The translations under genes and the position numbers were made by a program. The notes under the pieces are model-generated. The model saw only the letters and a program-made list of their open reading frames with translations. It was not told the origin of the DNA and did no database searches. From contig NZ_JAGHQU010000009.1 of NCBI RefSeq assembly GCF_017744135.1, positions 1 to 64,000 of the forward strand: a stretch of 64,000 nt of DNA, given 5' to 3'. Origin of the DNA: Endozoicomonas sp. G2_2 (GTDB lineage: Bacteria > Pseudomonadota > Gammaproteobacteria > Nevskiales > Salinisphaeraceae). Positions 1 to 9,114 of the stretch are shown here, piece after piece (position 1 is the stretch's first letter; each line of letters opens with the position of its first letter).

Positions 1-18
1 CTGTCGTTGGCAGGCCAT
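1..18 (-). CDS. 5' end of an unidentified gene running off the window
   Basis: An ATG read on the minus strand at 18-16 follows a strong Shine-Dalgarno sequence (AAAGGAGT, eight bases upstream). The first residues are M-A-C-Q-R-Q, after which the window ends. The start is convincing because of the ribosome site, but six codons identify nothing. It lies just downstream of a truncated glutathione transferase and could be the gene whose arrival broke it. Confidence 0.4.
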
Positions 19-26
19 TCGTTACT

Positions 27-64
27 CCTTTCGTCATTCACGGCTAATGAATTCCAACGAAAGG
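27..64. promoter_or_regulatory. Compound palindrome upstream of the gene at the window edge
   Basis: CCTTTCGT at 27-34 is matched by its reverse complement ACGAAAGG at 57-64. Inside it, ATTCA at 36-40 pairs with TGAAT at 48-52. The outer left arm covers the Shine-Dalgarno sequence of the minus-strand gene starting at 18. It could therefore be an operator, a leader hairpin that hides the ribosome site, or a mobile-element end. Confidence 0.35.
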
Positions 65-102
65 ATAGCGGGTGGCCTGTCACCTTTCCGGCTCAGGCCA
101 AT

Positions 103-405
103 TTACAGAACGAATGGTGCACTCCCGCGCTTGACCGTATCGCTCGGCAGCAGTCGGCCGGTCTTTTCGGCCAGGTAGATGAGCATGGCGCCGGATTCGA
201 ACAGCGAATACGGCTTTCCGTTCGGGCCGTCGTGATCGACCATGGCCGGAATCTTGTTGTTCGGGCTGATCTTGAGGAATTCCTCGCCGAACTGGTCGCC
301 CTTACCGATGTTGATCGGGTGTGCCTTATATTCCAGCCCGACTTCCTCGAGCATGATGTGGATCTTGTGCCCGTTGGGCGTTGTCCAGGTATAGAGATCG
401 ATCAT
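103..405 (-). pseudogene. Truncated glutathione S-transferase (N-terminal domain only)
   Basis: The 100-residue product begins MIDLYTWTTPNGHKI and continues through the thioredoxin-like half of a YfcG-type (Nu-class) glutathione transferase. The SPNNKIPA motif and LFESGAMLIYLAEKTG are clear. Family members are about 200-230 residues and continue into an all-helical domain that forms the substrate site. Here homology appears to stop near residue 90 (LLPSD), and a short unrelated tail (VKRGSAPFVL) ends the frame. The fold is incomplete, so activity is unlikely. The break lies about 90 bp from the start of another gene at the window edge, which suggests an insertion or deletion at this point. 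Confidence 0.75.
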
Positions 406-546
406 TGATTGTCCTTGGCCGTTACGAGGCGGCCGGTTGCAAATCGTTTACCGAACCTAACCTTGTATGACGCAGGGATAATTTCAACCGCCCGCGCTGA
501 TGCCGCGGGCCGAACATGCAAGCAAAGCACGCTAGGAAGGTCTGAC

Positions 547-1185
547 ATGAACGTATTGATCGTTGGATCGCACGGCAATATTGGCCAGCGTCTGGTGCGC
601 CAGATGGCCAAAAGCGCACATACGGCCCGCGCCATGATTCGCGACGAATCGCAGCGCGACGAGATGCGCGCGCTCGGTGCCGCAGAAGTGGTGGTTGCCG
701 ATCTCGAGGGCGACGTGCGTGATGCCCTCGCCGACTGCGATGCGGTGGTATTCACCGCCGGTTCCGGCGCGCACACGGGCCCGGAGAAGACCGAGGACGT
801 GGATCGCCACGGCGCGATCTCGATCATCGATCAGGCCAGGCGCGCGGGCGTGCGTCGCTTCGTGCTGGTGTCGTCCATGAATGCGGACACGCCCGAGAAA
901 GGCCCCGAGAAGATGCGTCACTATTTCGAGGCCAAGAAGGCGGCCGACGATCACCTGCGCGCCTCCGATCTGGAATACACGATCGTGCGCCCCGGCAAGC
1001 TGACCGACGAGGAAGCCACCGGCACCGCCGACATCGCCAAGGATCTGAACCGCTACGGCGAAGTGGCCCGGGAAGACGTCGCCCACGCCCTACTGCTTAC
1101 GCTGGATTCGCCGAACACCATCGGCCAGCACTACGAAATGCTCGCCGGTGACACGCCAATCGAGAAGGCACTGCGGGGCATCTGA
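547..1185 (+). CDS. NAD(P)-binding atypical SDR family protein
   Basis: 212 residues. The N-terminus MNVLIVGSHGNIGQRL carries the GxxGxxG Rossmann motif at residues 7-13, and VRRFVLVSSMNAD plus YTIVRPGKLTDE are typical of atypical short-chain dehydrogenases of the YwnB/YhfK kind. These proteins bind NAD(P)H, but their substrates are mostly unknown, and no classical YxxxK pair is obvious. An upstream in-frame extension exists, but the ATG at 547 is chosen because AGGAAGG precedes it at the right distance. The stop codon overlaps the next start by one base (TGATG), so it is translationally coupled to the DNA glycosylase gene. Confidence 0.85.
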   Translation: MNVLIVGSHGNIGQRLVRQMAKSAHTARAMIRDESQRDEMRALGAAEVVVADLEGDVRDALADCDAVVFTAGSGAHTGPEKTEDVDRHGAISIIDQARRAGVRRFVLVSSMNADTPEKGPEKMRHYFEAKKAADDHLRASDLEYTIVRPGKLTDEEATGTADIAKDLNRYGEVAREDVAHALLLTLDSPNTIGQHYEMLAGDTPIEKALRGI

Positions 1186-1868
1186 TGGCGGACGCTTCCA
1201 ACGAGGATGTCGGCACGGCCTATACCACGGGCCGTGCCACGCCGCTGCGTTTCGACGCCGGCAAAGCCGTGCGCGAACTGGCCGCTGTCGATCCGGTGCT
1301 CGGTTCGCTGATGGCCCGCGTCGGGCCCTATGCGCCGCAGACGGTCGCCGCGCCCGATGCGTTTCATGCGCTGATGCGGGCCATCGTCTACCAGCAGCTC
1401 TCCGGCAAGGCCGCGGGCACGATTCACCGGCGCGTGCTCACCGCGCTTGGCGGTGGCGATACGCCGGGTGCAGAACGCATCGCCGCGGCTGACGATGCCA
1501 CGCTGCGCGGCGCTGGCCTGTCACAGAACAAGATGCTCAGCCTGCAGGCACTCGCCGCCGCGCAGCTCGCCGGCGAACTGCCGGACGAATCACGGCTCGA
1601 CGATTACGACGACGCCGAGCTGATCGAACGCTATTCCGCGATCCGCGGCATTGGCCGCTGGACGGTGGAAATGCTTCTACTGTTCCACCTCGGCCGGCCC
1701 GATGTGATGCCCATTCATGATCTGGGTGTGCGCAAGGGGTATGCGATCACCTACGGGCGTGACGAACTGCCCAAGCCGAAGCAGCTGGAACGCGAATGCG
1801 AGATCTGGCGGCCTTATCGGTCGGTTGGGAGTTGGTTTATGTGGCGGGCTTTGGAGGTCGACGACTGA
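1185..1868 (+). CDS. DNA-3-methyladenine glycosylase, HhH-GPD (AlkA-like)
   Basis: 227 residues. The helix-hairpin-helix motif IRGIGRWT lies at residues 153-160. The catalytic aspartate is probably D179 in MPIHDLGVRKG, and LMRAIVYQQLSGKAA (about 63-77) is the usual substrate-pocket helix. The family removes N3-alkylated purines from DNA in base-excision repair. This is the short, cytosolic one-domain form without the N-terminal domain of E. coli AlkA. It starts inside the stop codon of the SDR gene, so the two are co-translated. An Ada-type protein is encoded about 20 kb away at 21346, giving this genome both direct and excision repair of alkyl damage. Confidence 0.88.
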   Translation: MADASNEDVGTAYTTGRATPLRFDAGKAVRELAAVDPVLGSLMARVGPYAPQTVAAPDAFHALMRAIVYQQLSGKAAGTIHRRVLTALGGGDTPGAERIAAADDATLRGAGLSQNKMLSLQALAAAQLAGELPDESRLDDYDDAELIERYSAIRGIGRWTVEMLLLFHLGRPDVMPIHDLGVRKGYAITYGRDELPKPKQLERECEIWRPYRSVGSWFMWRALEVDD

Positions 1869-1977
1869 GCTGTCTGCCGGCGCGAGATCTGAGACGGATT
1901 CGCCTATATCTTGGATTCAAAAGCCGTAGTGCTCAGCACCCTGCCGGTCCGCGCTCACGAGTTTTTCGGTTCTTCTG

Positions 1978-2046
1978 TTTCGCACTGCTGTGCGAGTCAC
2001 TTTCTTTTGCTTGTCCAAAAGAAAGTAACCAAAGGAAAAAGACACC
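1978..2046 (+). repeat. Left arm of the long inverted repeat
   Basis: This arm is the reverse complement, with only a few mismatches, of 2522-2592. It carries its own internal hairpin: CTTTCTTTTG and CAAAAGAAAG flank the six-base loop CTTGTC near 2000-2025. The outer part reads CGCACTGCTGTGCG, itself a small palindrome. Confidence 0.8.
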
Positions 2047-2521
2047 CGACTTACGCGCCGGCGCGAAGCGCGCCGGTGCACTGCGATGCTCGATCCGAAG
2101 GGATGCGGCCAGAACTCGCGTCGCTTTGGCGACGCTCAAACAGCTGTCCGCACCGGCGCATGCGCCGGACACCCTCCGGCCCTGCGCTTCTCGTCGCTCC
2201 AAACGGGGCCCGAATACAGCGCGGCCTACCCAGCAACCGAGTTGGAACAGCTGCCATGCCGAAATTGCGGTGTTTAGCTGCGTTCCGGTCGGACTCGCCT
2301 TCGGCATCGCCGGCCAAAGATCGCTTGGCGATCTTGGCGAAGCGATAGCGAGCCGGTCTTTGTCTGTATTGAGTCCCCTTGGGCGTAGCGCCGAGCAGTG
2401 GAGGCCGCAAGCGGATTAGACAGCCGGATGTCTGAGTCGCGCGTAGCGCGGCGAGTTTCCGGCTGGCCCGCTTGCGGCCGGAGCCGCGCAGGGTACCGAT
2501 GCGAAGCATCGGCGCAAGACA

Positions 2522-2592
2522 GGGTGTCCTTTTCCTTTGCTTACTTTCTTTTGGACAAGCAAAAGAAAGTGAGTCGCGCAGCAGCGCGAAAC
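2522..2592 (-). repeat. Right arm of the long inverted repeat
   Basis: Mirror copy of 1978-2046. It keeps the internal hairpin CTTTCTTTTG-GACAAG-CAAAAGAAAG, and the outer palindrome CGCGCAGCAGCGCG has drifted with compensating changes relative to the left arm. Paired changes that keep the fold favour selection on structure over chance similarity. Confidence 0.8.
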
Positions 2593-2677
2593 CCCAAGTC
2601 GATCAAGCCATTACCGTTGATCCACACATTCGCGACTTCGAACCCGCGTCGACCTAAACGCTCGCTAGCTCCTACCC

Positions 2678-3313
2678 CTAATCGCTAGCCAAAGCCGAAG
2701 CCCGCTCCGCAGCGCCACGGATGGAACCCCAGTCGCCAGCCGCGACCGCGTCCGCCGAAACCAGCCAACTGCCCCCAACACACGGCACACACCCAAGCGC
2801 CAGATACTCACCAGCGGTGTCTTCCTTGATACCGCCTGTGGGACAAAACACGAGATCCGGAAACACGCTGGAAAACGCCTTGATCGCAGCCGGCCCGCCA
2901 ACAACGGAAGCCGGAAACAGCTTGGCCGCGGTCACACCCTGACGCCTGAGATGCGCAATTTCGCTCACCGTCTGCGCGCCCGGTAGATAAGCGATGTCGC
3001 GGGTTTTAGCGACGCCGTTCACCTCGTCGGCAATACCGGGCGACACCAGGAACTCGGCGCCGGCATCGATCGCCTGCGTGGCCTGGGCCGCGGTCCAGAC
3101 GGTGCCGGCACCGACGCAGATATCGTCCACTTCGTTGACGATCGCCTCGATCGCGGCCAGCCCCGCTTCGGTACGTAGCGTGACTTCGATAACGCCGATA
3201 CCGCCAGCGACCAGTGCCCGCGCGATCTCCACGCCGGCGGCCGCATCGGGCGCGACCACGACCGGGATCACCGGCGCGATCGCCATGACTTGCCGCGTTT
3301 CGTCGTACTTCAT
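2678..3313 (-). CDS. eda: 2-dehydro-3-deoxy-6-phosphogluconate aldolase
   Basis: 211 residues, the normal size of a KDPG aldolase. It splits 2-keto-3-deoxy-6-phosphogluconate into pyruvate and glyceraldehyde-3-phosphate, the last step of the Entner-Doudoroff pathway. The Schiff-base lysine is K131 in TAAKLFPAS and the acid/base glutamate is E43 in IEVTLR. CPTGGI near residue 170 binds the phosphate. It is the last gene of a minus-strand operon and overlaps edd by four bases (ATGA), which implies translational coupling. The last codons are followed by about 85 bp and then the right arm of the long inverted repeat. Confidence 0.96.
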   Translation of the reverse strand: MKYDETRQVMAIAPVIPVVVAPDAAAGVEIARALVAGGIGVIEVTLRTEAGLAAIEAIVNEVDDICVGAGTVWTAAQATQAIDAGAEFLVSPGIADEVNGVAKTRDIAYLPGAQTVSEIAHLRRQGVTAAKLFPASVVGGPAAIKAFSSVFPDLVFCPTGGIKEDTAGEYLALGCVPCVGGSWLVSADAVAAGDWGSIRGAAERASALASD

Positions 3314-5190
3314 TCGGCGGGTTCCTGTTCGGCGGCGACCGTGCCGCGGGTATCGGCCGTGTCGGGCTGGGCATCGAGCAGCGCGCAGGCGCCTTCCTCG
3401 GCGGAGCCAACGTTGCGGCGGAACACCGCGAATACTTCCCGGCCGAAGCCGAATTCGGTTTCCGGGGTGTCGTCGAACGTGGTCGGTTCGCGAGCTTCGA
3501 GTTCGGCATCGTCGACTTCAACACGCAACTCGCCGGCCTCGCCATCCAACCAGATCATGTCGCCATCGCGAATCCGGCCGATCGGCCCGCCGAGGCGCGC
3601 TTCCGGCGTGATCTGGATCGCGGCCGGAATCTTGCCGGAGGCCCCGGACATGCGCCCGTCGGTGATGAGTGCGACCTGATAGCCCTTGTCCTGCAATACG
3701 CCGAGCGACGGCGTGAGCTTGTGCAGCTCCGGCATGCCGTTGCCGCGCGGGCCCTGGTTGATGACGACGATGGCGGTATCGCGTTCCAGCTCGCCCGCCT
3801 GGTAGGCCTCGAGCACATGCTCCTGGCTGGGAAAGACCCTGGCCGGCGCATGGATGCGGCGGTGCTGTGTCTCGACCGCCGAAATCTTGATGATGCCGCG
3901 CCCGAGGTTGCCGGTGAGCACGCGCAGACCGCCGGTGGCGGCAAACGGCTCGGCCACGCCGCGCAGCACGTCGGTATCGTGGCTTTCCCCCGCGCCCTCG
4001 CGCCAGACGAGGGCCTCGCCGTCGAGAAACGGCTCCTGCGTGTAGCGATGCAGCCCGTCGCCGACCACGGTGGCGACATCATCGTGCACCAGTCCGGCGG
4101 CGAGCAGTTCGCGGATCATGAACTGGATACCGCCGGCAGCGGCGAAGTGGTTCACGTCCGCCACACCGTTGGGATAGACCCGCGCCATGAGCGGCACCAC
4201 GGCGGAGATTTCGGCGAAATCGGTCCAGTCGATCTTTACCCCGGCGGCGCGTGCCATGGCCACGATATGCATCGTGTGGTTGGTCGAGCCGCCGGACGCG
4301 AGCAGGCCGACGATGCCGTTAACCACGGCTTTTTCGTCCACGATTCGCCCGATCGGCCGATAGTCGTCGGACAATTCAGTGATGCCGACCACGCGTTCGG
4401 CCGCCGCCCGTGTGAGCGCATCGCGCAGCGGCGTGCTGGGATTCACGAACGACGTCCCGGGCAGGTGCAGGCCCATGAACTCCATGAGCAGCTGGTTGGA
4501 ATTCGCCGTGCCGTAGAACGTGCAGGTGCCCGGCGAGTGGTAGGACATGGACTCGGCCTTGAGCAGCTCGTCGCGGCCGATCTCGCCGGCCGCGAAACGC
4601 TGGCGCACCTGCGACTTGATCTTGTTCGGCAGCCCCGAAGTCATGGGCCCGCCGGGCACGAAGATCACCGGCAGATGGCCGAACGACAGCGCACCGATCA
4701 TCAGCCCCGGCACGATCTTGTCGCACACCCCCAGACAGAGTGCGGCGTCGAACATGTTGTGGGTGAGTGCTACGGCCGTGGCCATGGCGATGGTGTCGCG
4801 CGAGAACAGCGACAGTTCCATGCCCGGCTGGCCCTGGGTCACGCCGTCGCACATGGCGGGCACACCGCCGGCAAACTGGGCCACGCCACCGGCCGCCCAG
4901 GCCGCCTGTTTGATGATCGGCGGGAAATCGCCGAGCGGCTGGTGCGCCGACAGCATTTCGTTATAGGCCGACACAATCGCCACATTCGGCCGATGCGCAC
5001 CGGCGAGCGCGTCCTTGCCCGGCGCGTCCTCGACAGCGAAGCCATGAGCGAGATTGCCGCAAGACAGCCTGCCGCGGTGCGGGCCAACGGTTTTCGCGTG
5101 GTCGATCCTGGCCAGATACTGCGCACGCGTATCGCGACTGCGGGCGACGATACGCCCGGTCACTTCGGCGATGACGGGATGCAGGCTCAT
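3310..5190 (-). CDS. edd: Phosphogluconate dehydratase
   Basis: 626 residues, of the IlvD/Edd family. It dehydrates 6-phosphogluconate to KDPG using an iron-sulfur cluster. Likely cluster cysteines are C156 in GVCDKI and C223 in GTCTFYG, and [10 protein letters not shown] near 75-84 is the family's N-terminal signature. Length and motifs mark it as Edd, as does its place between the 6-phosphogluconolactonase and aldolase genes. The ATG at 5190 follows GAGCGAGGA. The stop overlaps the eda start by four bases. Oxygen sensitivity of the cluster is a family property, not something seen here. Confidence 0.96.
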   Translation of the reverse strand: MSLHPVIAEVTGRIVARSRDTRAQYLARIDHAKTVGPHRGRLSCGNLAHGFAVEDAPGKDALAGAHRPNVAIVSAYNEMLSAHQPLGDFPPIIKQAAWAAGGVAQFAGGVPAMCDGVTQGQPGMELSLFSRDTIAMATAVALTHNMFDAALCLGVCDKIVPGLMIGALSFGHLPVIFVPGGPMTSGLPNKIKSQVRQRFAAGEIGRDELLKAESMSYHSPGTCTFYGTANSNQLLMEFMGLHLPGTSFVNPSTPLRDALTRAAAERVVGITELSDDYRPIGRIVDEKAVVNGIVGLLASGGSTNHTMHIVAMARAAGVKIDWTDFAEISAVVPLMARVYPNGVADVNHFAAAGGIQFMIRELLAAGLVHDDVATVVGDGLHRYTQEPFLDGEALVWREGAGESHDTDVLRGVAEPFAATGGLRVLTGNLGRGIIKISAVETQHRRIHAPARVFPSQEHVLEAYQAGELERDTAIVVINQGPRGNGMPELHKLTPSLGVLQDKGYQVALITDGRMSGASGKIPAAIQITPEARLGGPIGRIRDGDMIWLDGEAGELRVEVDDAELEAREPTTFDDTPETEFGFGREVFAVFRRNVGSAEEGACALLDAQPDTADTRGTVAAEQEPAE

Positions 5191-5224
5191 GATTCCTCGC
5201 TCCAGCGGGCTAAAGCGCCCGCGT

Positions 5225-5923
5225 CTAGTCGGACCAGTACACGTCGACGGGCACGTCGTTCTGTTGGATCACGCCCCGCACGGGAAATTCACGCGCCATG
5301 CCCGGGCGACAGGCCGCTTCATAGATCCGGCGCTTGGCTTCGCCGAAGAACAGCAGAAACAGCGCGCGGCTTTGCTTGAGCCGTGTCAGGCTCAGGCTGA
5401 TGCGCGCCGGGCCGTCGTCGTTCTGCCGGTCGGGCACTACACAGTCGTCGTTGCTGGCCAGACAGGCTTCGATATTCGCAGCGTCGGGAAACAGCGAGGC
5501 GGAATGCCCGTCCTCGCCCATGCCGAGCACCACGGCGTCGAACGGCCGCGGCAGCGTCGAAAGGTCTGCGTTGAGTTCGTCCCGCGCTTCGGCCGGCGTG
5601 GCGGTTTGCCGGTACAAACCGAACAACCGCGCGGCGTTTCCCGGCCCGTACAGTAGATGCCGGCGCAGCGCGGCTTCGTTGCTGTCGGCGTGGTCGGGCG
5701 CCACCCAGCGTTCATCGCTGGGCAACACGGTCACCCGCGACCAGTCGAGCTCGATCAGCGCGAGGCGTTCGAACAGGTCGATTGGCGAGGAACCGCCACT
5801 GAGTACGAGCGTGGCCCGACCATTGGTCGCAATACCCTCGCGCAGTTTTTCTGCCAGCGCATCGGCGAGTGCGTCGGCACAACGGCCGCGGTCCGTGAAT
5901 TCGTGCAGTTCGGGCATGGTCAC
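5225..5923 (-). CDS. pgl: 6-phosphogluconolactonase
   Basis: 232 residues of the DevB/Pgl family. It hydrolyses 6-phosphogluconolactone to 6-phosphogluconate in the cytosol. LSGGSSP (residues 41-47), SDERWV (69-74) and [10 protein letters not shown] (about 134-143) are the phosphate- and lactone-binding motifs. The start is read as GTG at 5923, which overlaps the zwf stop as GTGA. An ATG two codons later is the alternative. The 34-bp gap to edd is small enough for one transcript. Confidence 0.94.
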   Translation of the reverse strand: MTMPELHEFTDRGRCADALADALAEKLREGIATNGRATLVLSGGSSPIDLFERLALIELDWSRVTVLPSDERWVAPDHADSNEAALRRHLLYGPGNAARLFGLYRQTATPAEARDELNADLSTLPRPFDAVVLGMGEDGHSASLFPDAANIEACLASNDDCVVPDRQNDDGPARISLSLTRLKQSRALFLLFFGEAKRRIYEAACRPGMAREFPVRGVIQQNDVPVDVYWSD

Positions 5924-7401
5924 TCCGGCTGCGCCCAGCGGCGATCGTCGCGGTCGAGCAGCACGAAGGAATCGGTCGGCCCCCAGCTGCCGGCCATGTA
6001 TTCGTGGGTACGCACGCCGCGCGTGTGCCAGCTGTCGATGATGCGATCGATCCAGCGCCAGGCGGATTCGATCTCGTCGCGACGCATGAACAGTGCCGGG
6101 TTGCCGCGCAGCACTTCCATGAGCAGCCGCTCGTAGGCGTCGGGATAAGTCACGGAAAACGCGTCCGGGAAATTCAGGTTCAGCGGCAGCGAGCGCATGC
6201 GAAAGCCGCCCGGCCCCGGTTCCTTGGTCATCAGCGTGAGCTGTACGCCCTCCTCCGGCTGCAGGCTGAGCACGAGCCGATTGGGCGTGAGCGGCTGGTC
6301 GCCGAAGATGGAATGCGGCACCGGCTTGAACTGGAACACGATCTCGGAGAGCTTGCGTGCCATGCGCTTGCCGGTGCGCAGATAGAACGGGGTGCCGTTC
6401 CAGCGCCAGTTGTCGATCTCGGCCTTGATCGACACGAAGGTTTCAGTGTCCTGCTCGGTGGTCTTGATGTCGGGGCTGTCGCCCTCCTCACGGTAGCCCG
6501 GCACCGGCTCGCCCGCCACGATGCCGGCGGTATAGCGCCCGCGCACGGTGACGCGGTCCACCACGTCGGCCGTGATCGGCTTGAGCGCGCGCAGCACCTT
6601 GATCTTTTCGTTGCGGATATCGTCGTGGTCCATGCTCGCCGGCGGCTCCATGGCGATCATGCACAACAGCTGCAGCATGTGGTTCTGCACCATGTCGCGC
6701 AGCGCGCCGGTGCGGTTGTAGAAATCGAAGCGCTGGCCGACGCCGAGATTCTCGGCCACCGTGATCTGGACGTGATCGACCGCGCCGCGCGCCCACAGCG
6801 GCTCGAACAGCGAGTTGCCGAAACGCAGCGCGAGCACGTTCTGCACGGTTTCCTTGCCGAGGTAATGATCGATCCGATAGATCTGCGACTCGGAGAACAC
6901 GGCGCCCACCGCGTCGTTGATCTCGCGCGCGGAATCGAAATCGTGGCCCACCGGCTTTTCCAGCACGATGCGCGAGCGCGCATCGGCCAGCCCCGCTTGC
7001 GCGATCTGTGCGGCGATGGTGCCGAACAGCGACGGCGCGGTGGCGAGATAAAACACCCGGTTGCGGCAGTGGGTGTCGTCGAGTCTGTCGCCCAGCCCGG
7101 TCCAGCCGCTGTCGTCCTGCATGTCGAGGCTGTAATGACACAGGCGTGCTGAAAAACGTGCCCAGACCGCGGGCTCGAGTTCCTTCGGGGTGAGCTGTGC
7201 TGCGAGCGCGTCGTGAACCCATTCGGCATAGGCCGCGTCGTCCATGTCGCCGCGCGATATGGCCACGATGCGGCTGTCGGCGCTGAACTGTTCATCGCGA
7301 TCCCGATGAAAAAGCGCGGGCAACAGCTTACGCCGGGCGAGATCGCCGGTGCCGCCGAAGATGAGCAGATCGAAGGGATCGACCGGAACGAACTCAGCCA
7401 C
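5920..7401 (-). CDS. zwf: Glucose-6-phosphate 1-dehydrogenase
   Basis: 493 residues from a GTG start. It oxidises glucose-6-phosphate to the lactone with reduction of NAD(P)+. GGTGDLA (16-22) is the nucleotide motif, EKPVGHD (148-154) is conserved, and RIDHYLGKE (176-184) holds the catalytic histidine. An ATG at 7458 would add 19 residues rich in Ala/Arg/Val that do not look like the family. The GTG is preferred because VPVDPFDLLIFGG is where most homologues begin and a GCAGG lies just upstream. It is the first gene of the zwf-pgl-edd-eda operon, the full route from glucose-6-phosphate to pyruvate plus triose phosphate. Confidence 0.93.
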   Translation of the reverse strand: MAEFVPVDPFDLLIFGGTGDLARRKLLPALFHRDRDEQFSADSRIVAISRGDMDDAAYAEWVHDALAAQLTPKELEPAVWARFSARLCHYSLDMQDDSGWTGLGDRLDDTHCRNRVFYLATAPSLFGTIAAQIAQAGLADARSRIVLEKPVGHDFDSAREINDAVGAVFSESQIYRIDHYLGKETVQNVLALRFGNSLFEPLWARGAVDHVQITVAENLGVGQRFDFYNRTGALRDMVQNHMLQLLCMIAMEPPASMDHDDIRNEKIKVLRALKPITADVVDRVTVRGRYTAGIVAGEPVPGYREEGDSPDIKTTEQDTETFVSIKAEIDNWRWNGTPFYLRTGKRMARKLSEIVFQFKPVPHSIFGDQPLTPNRLVLSLQPEEGVQLTLMTKEPGPGGFRMRSLPLNLNFPDAFSVTYPDAYERLLMEVLRGNPALFMRRDEIESAWRWIDRIIDSWHTRGVRTHEYMAGSWGPTDSFVLLDRDDRRWAQPE

Positions 7402-7506
7402 GGGCCCTGCCCCAGCGGCGCGGACCGACGCGCAGACGCGAACACGCCCGACATCCATGCGCGCCGGTACGGCCAGCGGCCGCGATGCGGTAGAAGCTCG
7501 GTTGCG

Positions 7507-7542
7507 AAATGACGATCTCCGAATCGAGAAAGAACGTCATTT
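7507..7542. promoter_or_regulatory. Inverted repeat upstream of the zwf operon
   Basis: AAATGACG at 7507-7514 and CGTCATTT at 7535-7542 form an exact 8-bp inverted repeat with a 20-bp spacer. It lies about 105 bp upstream of the preferred zwf start. It does not resemble the HexR palindrome known for Entner-Doudoroff operons. It may be an operator for a different regulator or a leader structure. Confidence 0.35.
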
Positions 7543-7715
7543 GATCAAGCAAGAAGCCCGCCATTGCCCGGCATAATGCGCCTTCGCGGGATGGTCTCGC
7601 CCCGGGATCGGCAGGCCGGGCGGCGCGCCCGAAGCCGGGCTCGCCGCGCTCTATCGCGCCGCCAATGACCGCCCGGCCGCGCGTTGTGCGGCCGGACGGC
7701 GGGCGTGCAGGGAGG

Positions 7716-8717
7716 CTAGTCGCGTACCAGCACCAGCTTGCCGGCGTGCTCGCCGGATTCCATCAGGCGATGCGCTTCGACGGCCTGATCGAACGCAAAG
7801 GCCTGGTCGACCATCGGCTTGAGCTTGCCGGCCTCGAACAGCGGCAGCAGGCGGTCGTCGAACATCTTGGCGAGCATGATCTTGCGCTCCAGCGGCAGGC
7901 TGCGCATGGTCATGGCGTTGAGGCTGAGCCGGCGCATGAGCAGCTTGCCCATGTCGATCTCGCTCTTGCGCCCGCCGATCAGGCCGACCTGGACCTGGCG
8001 GCCCTCGTCACGCAGCGCGCTCATGTTGTCGTCCAGCGCGGGGCCGCCGACGAAATCCATGATCACGTGCGCGCCGCCGGTCTGTTCTCGTACCGCCTTG
8101 GCCACACCGTTCTCGCCGTCTTCCAGGCCAATATCGAAGGCCCGATCGAAACCGAGCGCCTTGAAGCGTTTGTCCAGTTCGTCGAGACGTGCCTGCTTGC
8201 GGCTGGTGGCAATACTGCGTGCACCCAGCGCGCCGATCAGCTGCAGACCGGCCTGGCCGACGCCCGACGTCGCGCCGCGTACCAGCGCCCACTGACCCGC
8301 GGCGAGTTCGCCGACCAGAAACAGTGCGCGATAGGCGGTAAGAAACGCTTCCGGCATGGCCGCGGCCTGCTCGAAGTCGTAATGCGCGGGGATGGTCAGC
8401 GCCTCGTGTTCGTGCACCACGAGTTGCTCCGCATAGGAGCCCCCGCCGATCAGGCCCATCACGCGGTCGCCGACCGCGCGGCTCTTCACGCGCTCGCCCA
8501 CCGCGGCCACGGTGCCGGCATATTCCAGGCCGGGGCGGCGCACGTCGAAACCGTGGGGCGGCGGATAACCGCCCTTGCGCTGCAGCACGTCGGCCTGGTT
8601 GATGCCCACGGCACGCACGTCGACCCGAATCTCGTCCGGCCCGGGCTCGGGCGTGTCGACCGTCTTGAGTTCCAGCGCTTCGGGCGCCCCCGGGTTTTCG
8701 ACCAGCCAAGCTCGCAT
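7716..8717 (-). CDS. NAD(P)H:quinone oxidoreductase, MDR superfamily
   Basis: 333 residues of the zinc-free quinone oxidoreductase branch (Qor/TP53I3-like) of medium-chain dehydrogenases. The GroES-like domain carries VRAVGINQADVLQRKGGYPPP near 35-55, and the Rossmann domain has GATSGVGQAGLQ near 149-160. The C-terminus LMESGEHAGKLVL is typical. Such enzymes reduce quinones or enones with NADPH. The ATG follows CACGGAGA at good spacing. It stands alone, 79 bp from the SMR gene on the same strand, and the electron acceptor cannot be inferred. Confidence 0.88.
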   Translation of the reverse strand: MRAWLVENPGAPEALELKTVDTPEPGPDEIRVDVRAVGINQADVLQRKGGYPPPHGFDVRRPGLEYAGTVAAVGERVKSRAVGDRVMGLIGGGSYAEQLVVHEHEALTIPAHYDFEQAAAMPEAFLTAYRALFLVGELAAGQWALVRGATSGVGQAGLQLIGALGARSIATSRKQARLDELDKRFKALGFDRAFDIGLEDGENGVAKAVREQTGGAHVIMDFVGGPALDDNMSALRDEGRQVQVGLIGGRKSEIDMGKLLMRRLSLNAMTMRSLPLERKIMLAKMFDDRLLPLFEAGKLKPMVDQAFAFDQAVEAHRLMESGEHAGKLVLVRD

Positions 8718-8793
8718 ACATGTCTCCGTGAATTTCTGGAAAGACGGGCATCCTCGCCCCGCGCAATACCGGCTGGCAAGACGCCGGAACGGA

Positions 8794-9114
8794 TCAGCCG
8801 TGGGCGAGGTTCAGCCCGATCACGCCGATGAGCACCAGCGCTATGCAGCCGGTGCGCCAGAGCGTCATCGGTTCGTGGAAATAGAACACGCCGATCAGCG
8901 AGATGAGCACGATGCCGGCGCCGGCCCAGACGGCGTAGGCAATGCTCACGTCGATGCGCTTGAGCGCGAGCGTCAGGCACGCGAACGAGGCCAGATAGAA
9001 CACGACGATGCCCACCGAAGGCCATAGCCGGGTGAAACCGTCCGAAAGCTTCATGCAGGTCGTGCCGGCAACTTCCAGCGTGACCGCAATGGCGAGTAGC
9101 CACCAACCCGACAT
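8794..9114 (-). CDS. Small multidrug resistance (SMR) family transporter
   Basis: 106 residues with four membrane helices. The membrane-embedded glutamate essential for proton-coupled export in this family is E14 (AVTLEVAGTTCMKLS). AYAVWAGAGIVLISLIGVFYF is the classical third-fourth helix region. SMR proteins work as antiparallel dimers expelling cationic drugs, guanidinium or polyamines. AYAVWAG fits the drug-export branch, but the substrate is not fixed by the sequence. The ATG at 9114 is chosen because GGAG lies seven bases upstream. A TTG four codons earlier overlaps that ribosome site. Confidence 0.9.
   Translation of the reverse strand: MSGWWLLAIAVTLEVAGTTCMKLSDGFTRLWPSVGIVVFYLASFACLTLALKRIDVSIAYAVWAGAGIVLISLIGVFYFHEPMTLWRTGCIALVLIGVIGLNLAHG

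Larger units (their letters stand above)
1978..2592. repeat. Gene-free element bounded by ~70 bp inverted repeats
   Basis: Between the glycosylase and eda lies about 800 bp without a credible gene. Its core is framed by near-identical inverted arms at 1978-2046 and 2522-2592. The interior is packed with short GC-rich hairpins: CCGGCGC/GCGCCGG near 2058-2076, CCGGCGCATGCGCCGG near 2153-2168, GCCAAAGATCGC/GCGATCTTGGC near 2312-2338, and CCGATGC/GCATCGG near 2496-2512. Open frames through it have low-complexity products with no recognisable domain. It looks like an interspersed, highly structured repeat, such as a non-autonomous mobile element or structured RNA region. Copy number elsewhere is not visible here. 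Confidence 0.75.

Noticed and set aside
3721-5379. 552-codon plus-strand frame opposite edd
   Set aside because: The product is His/Arg/Gly-rich without domains and lies antisense to a certain edd gene; long antisense frames are expected at this GC content.
6004-7152. 382-codon frame opposite zwf
   Set aside because: Antisense shadow of zwf with no recognisable motif.
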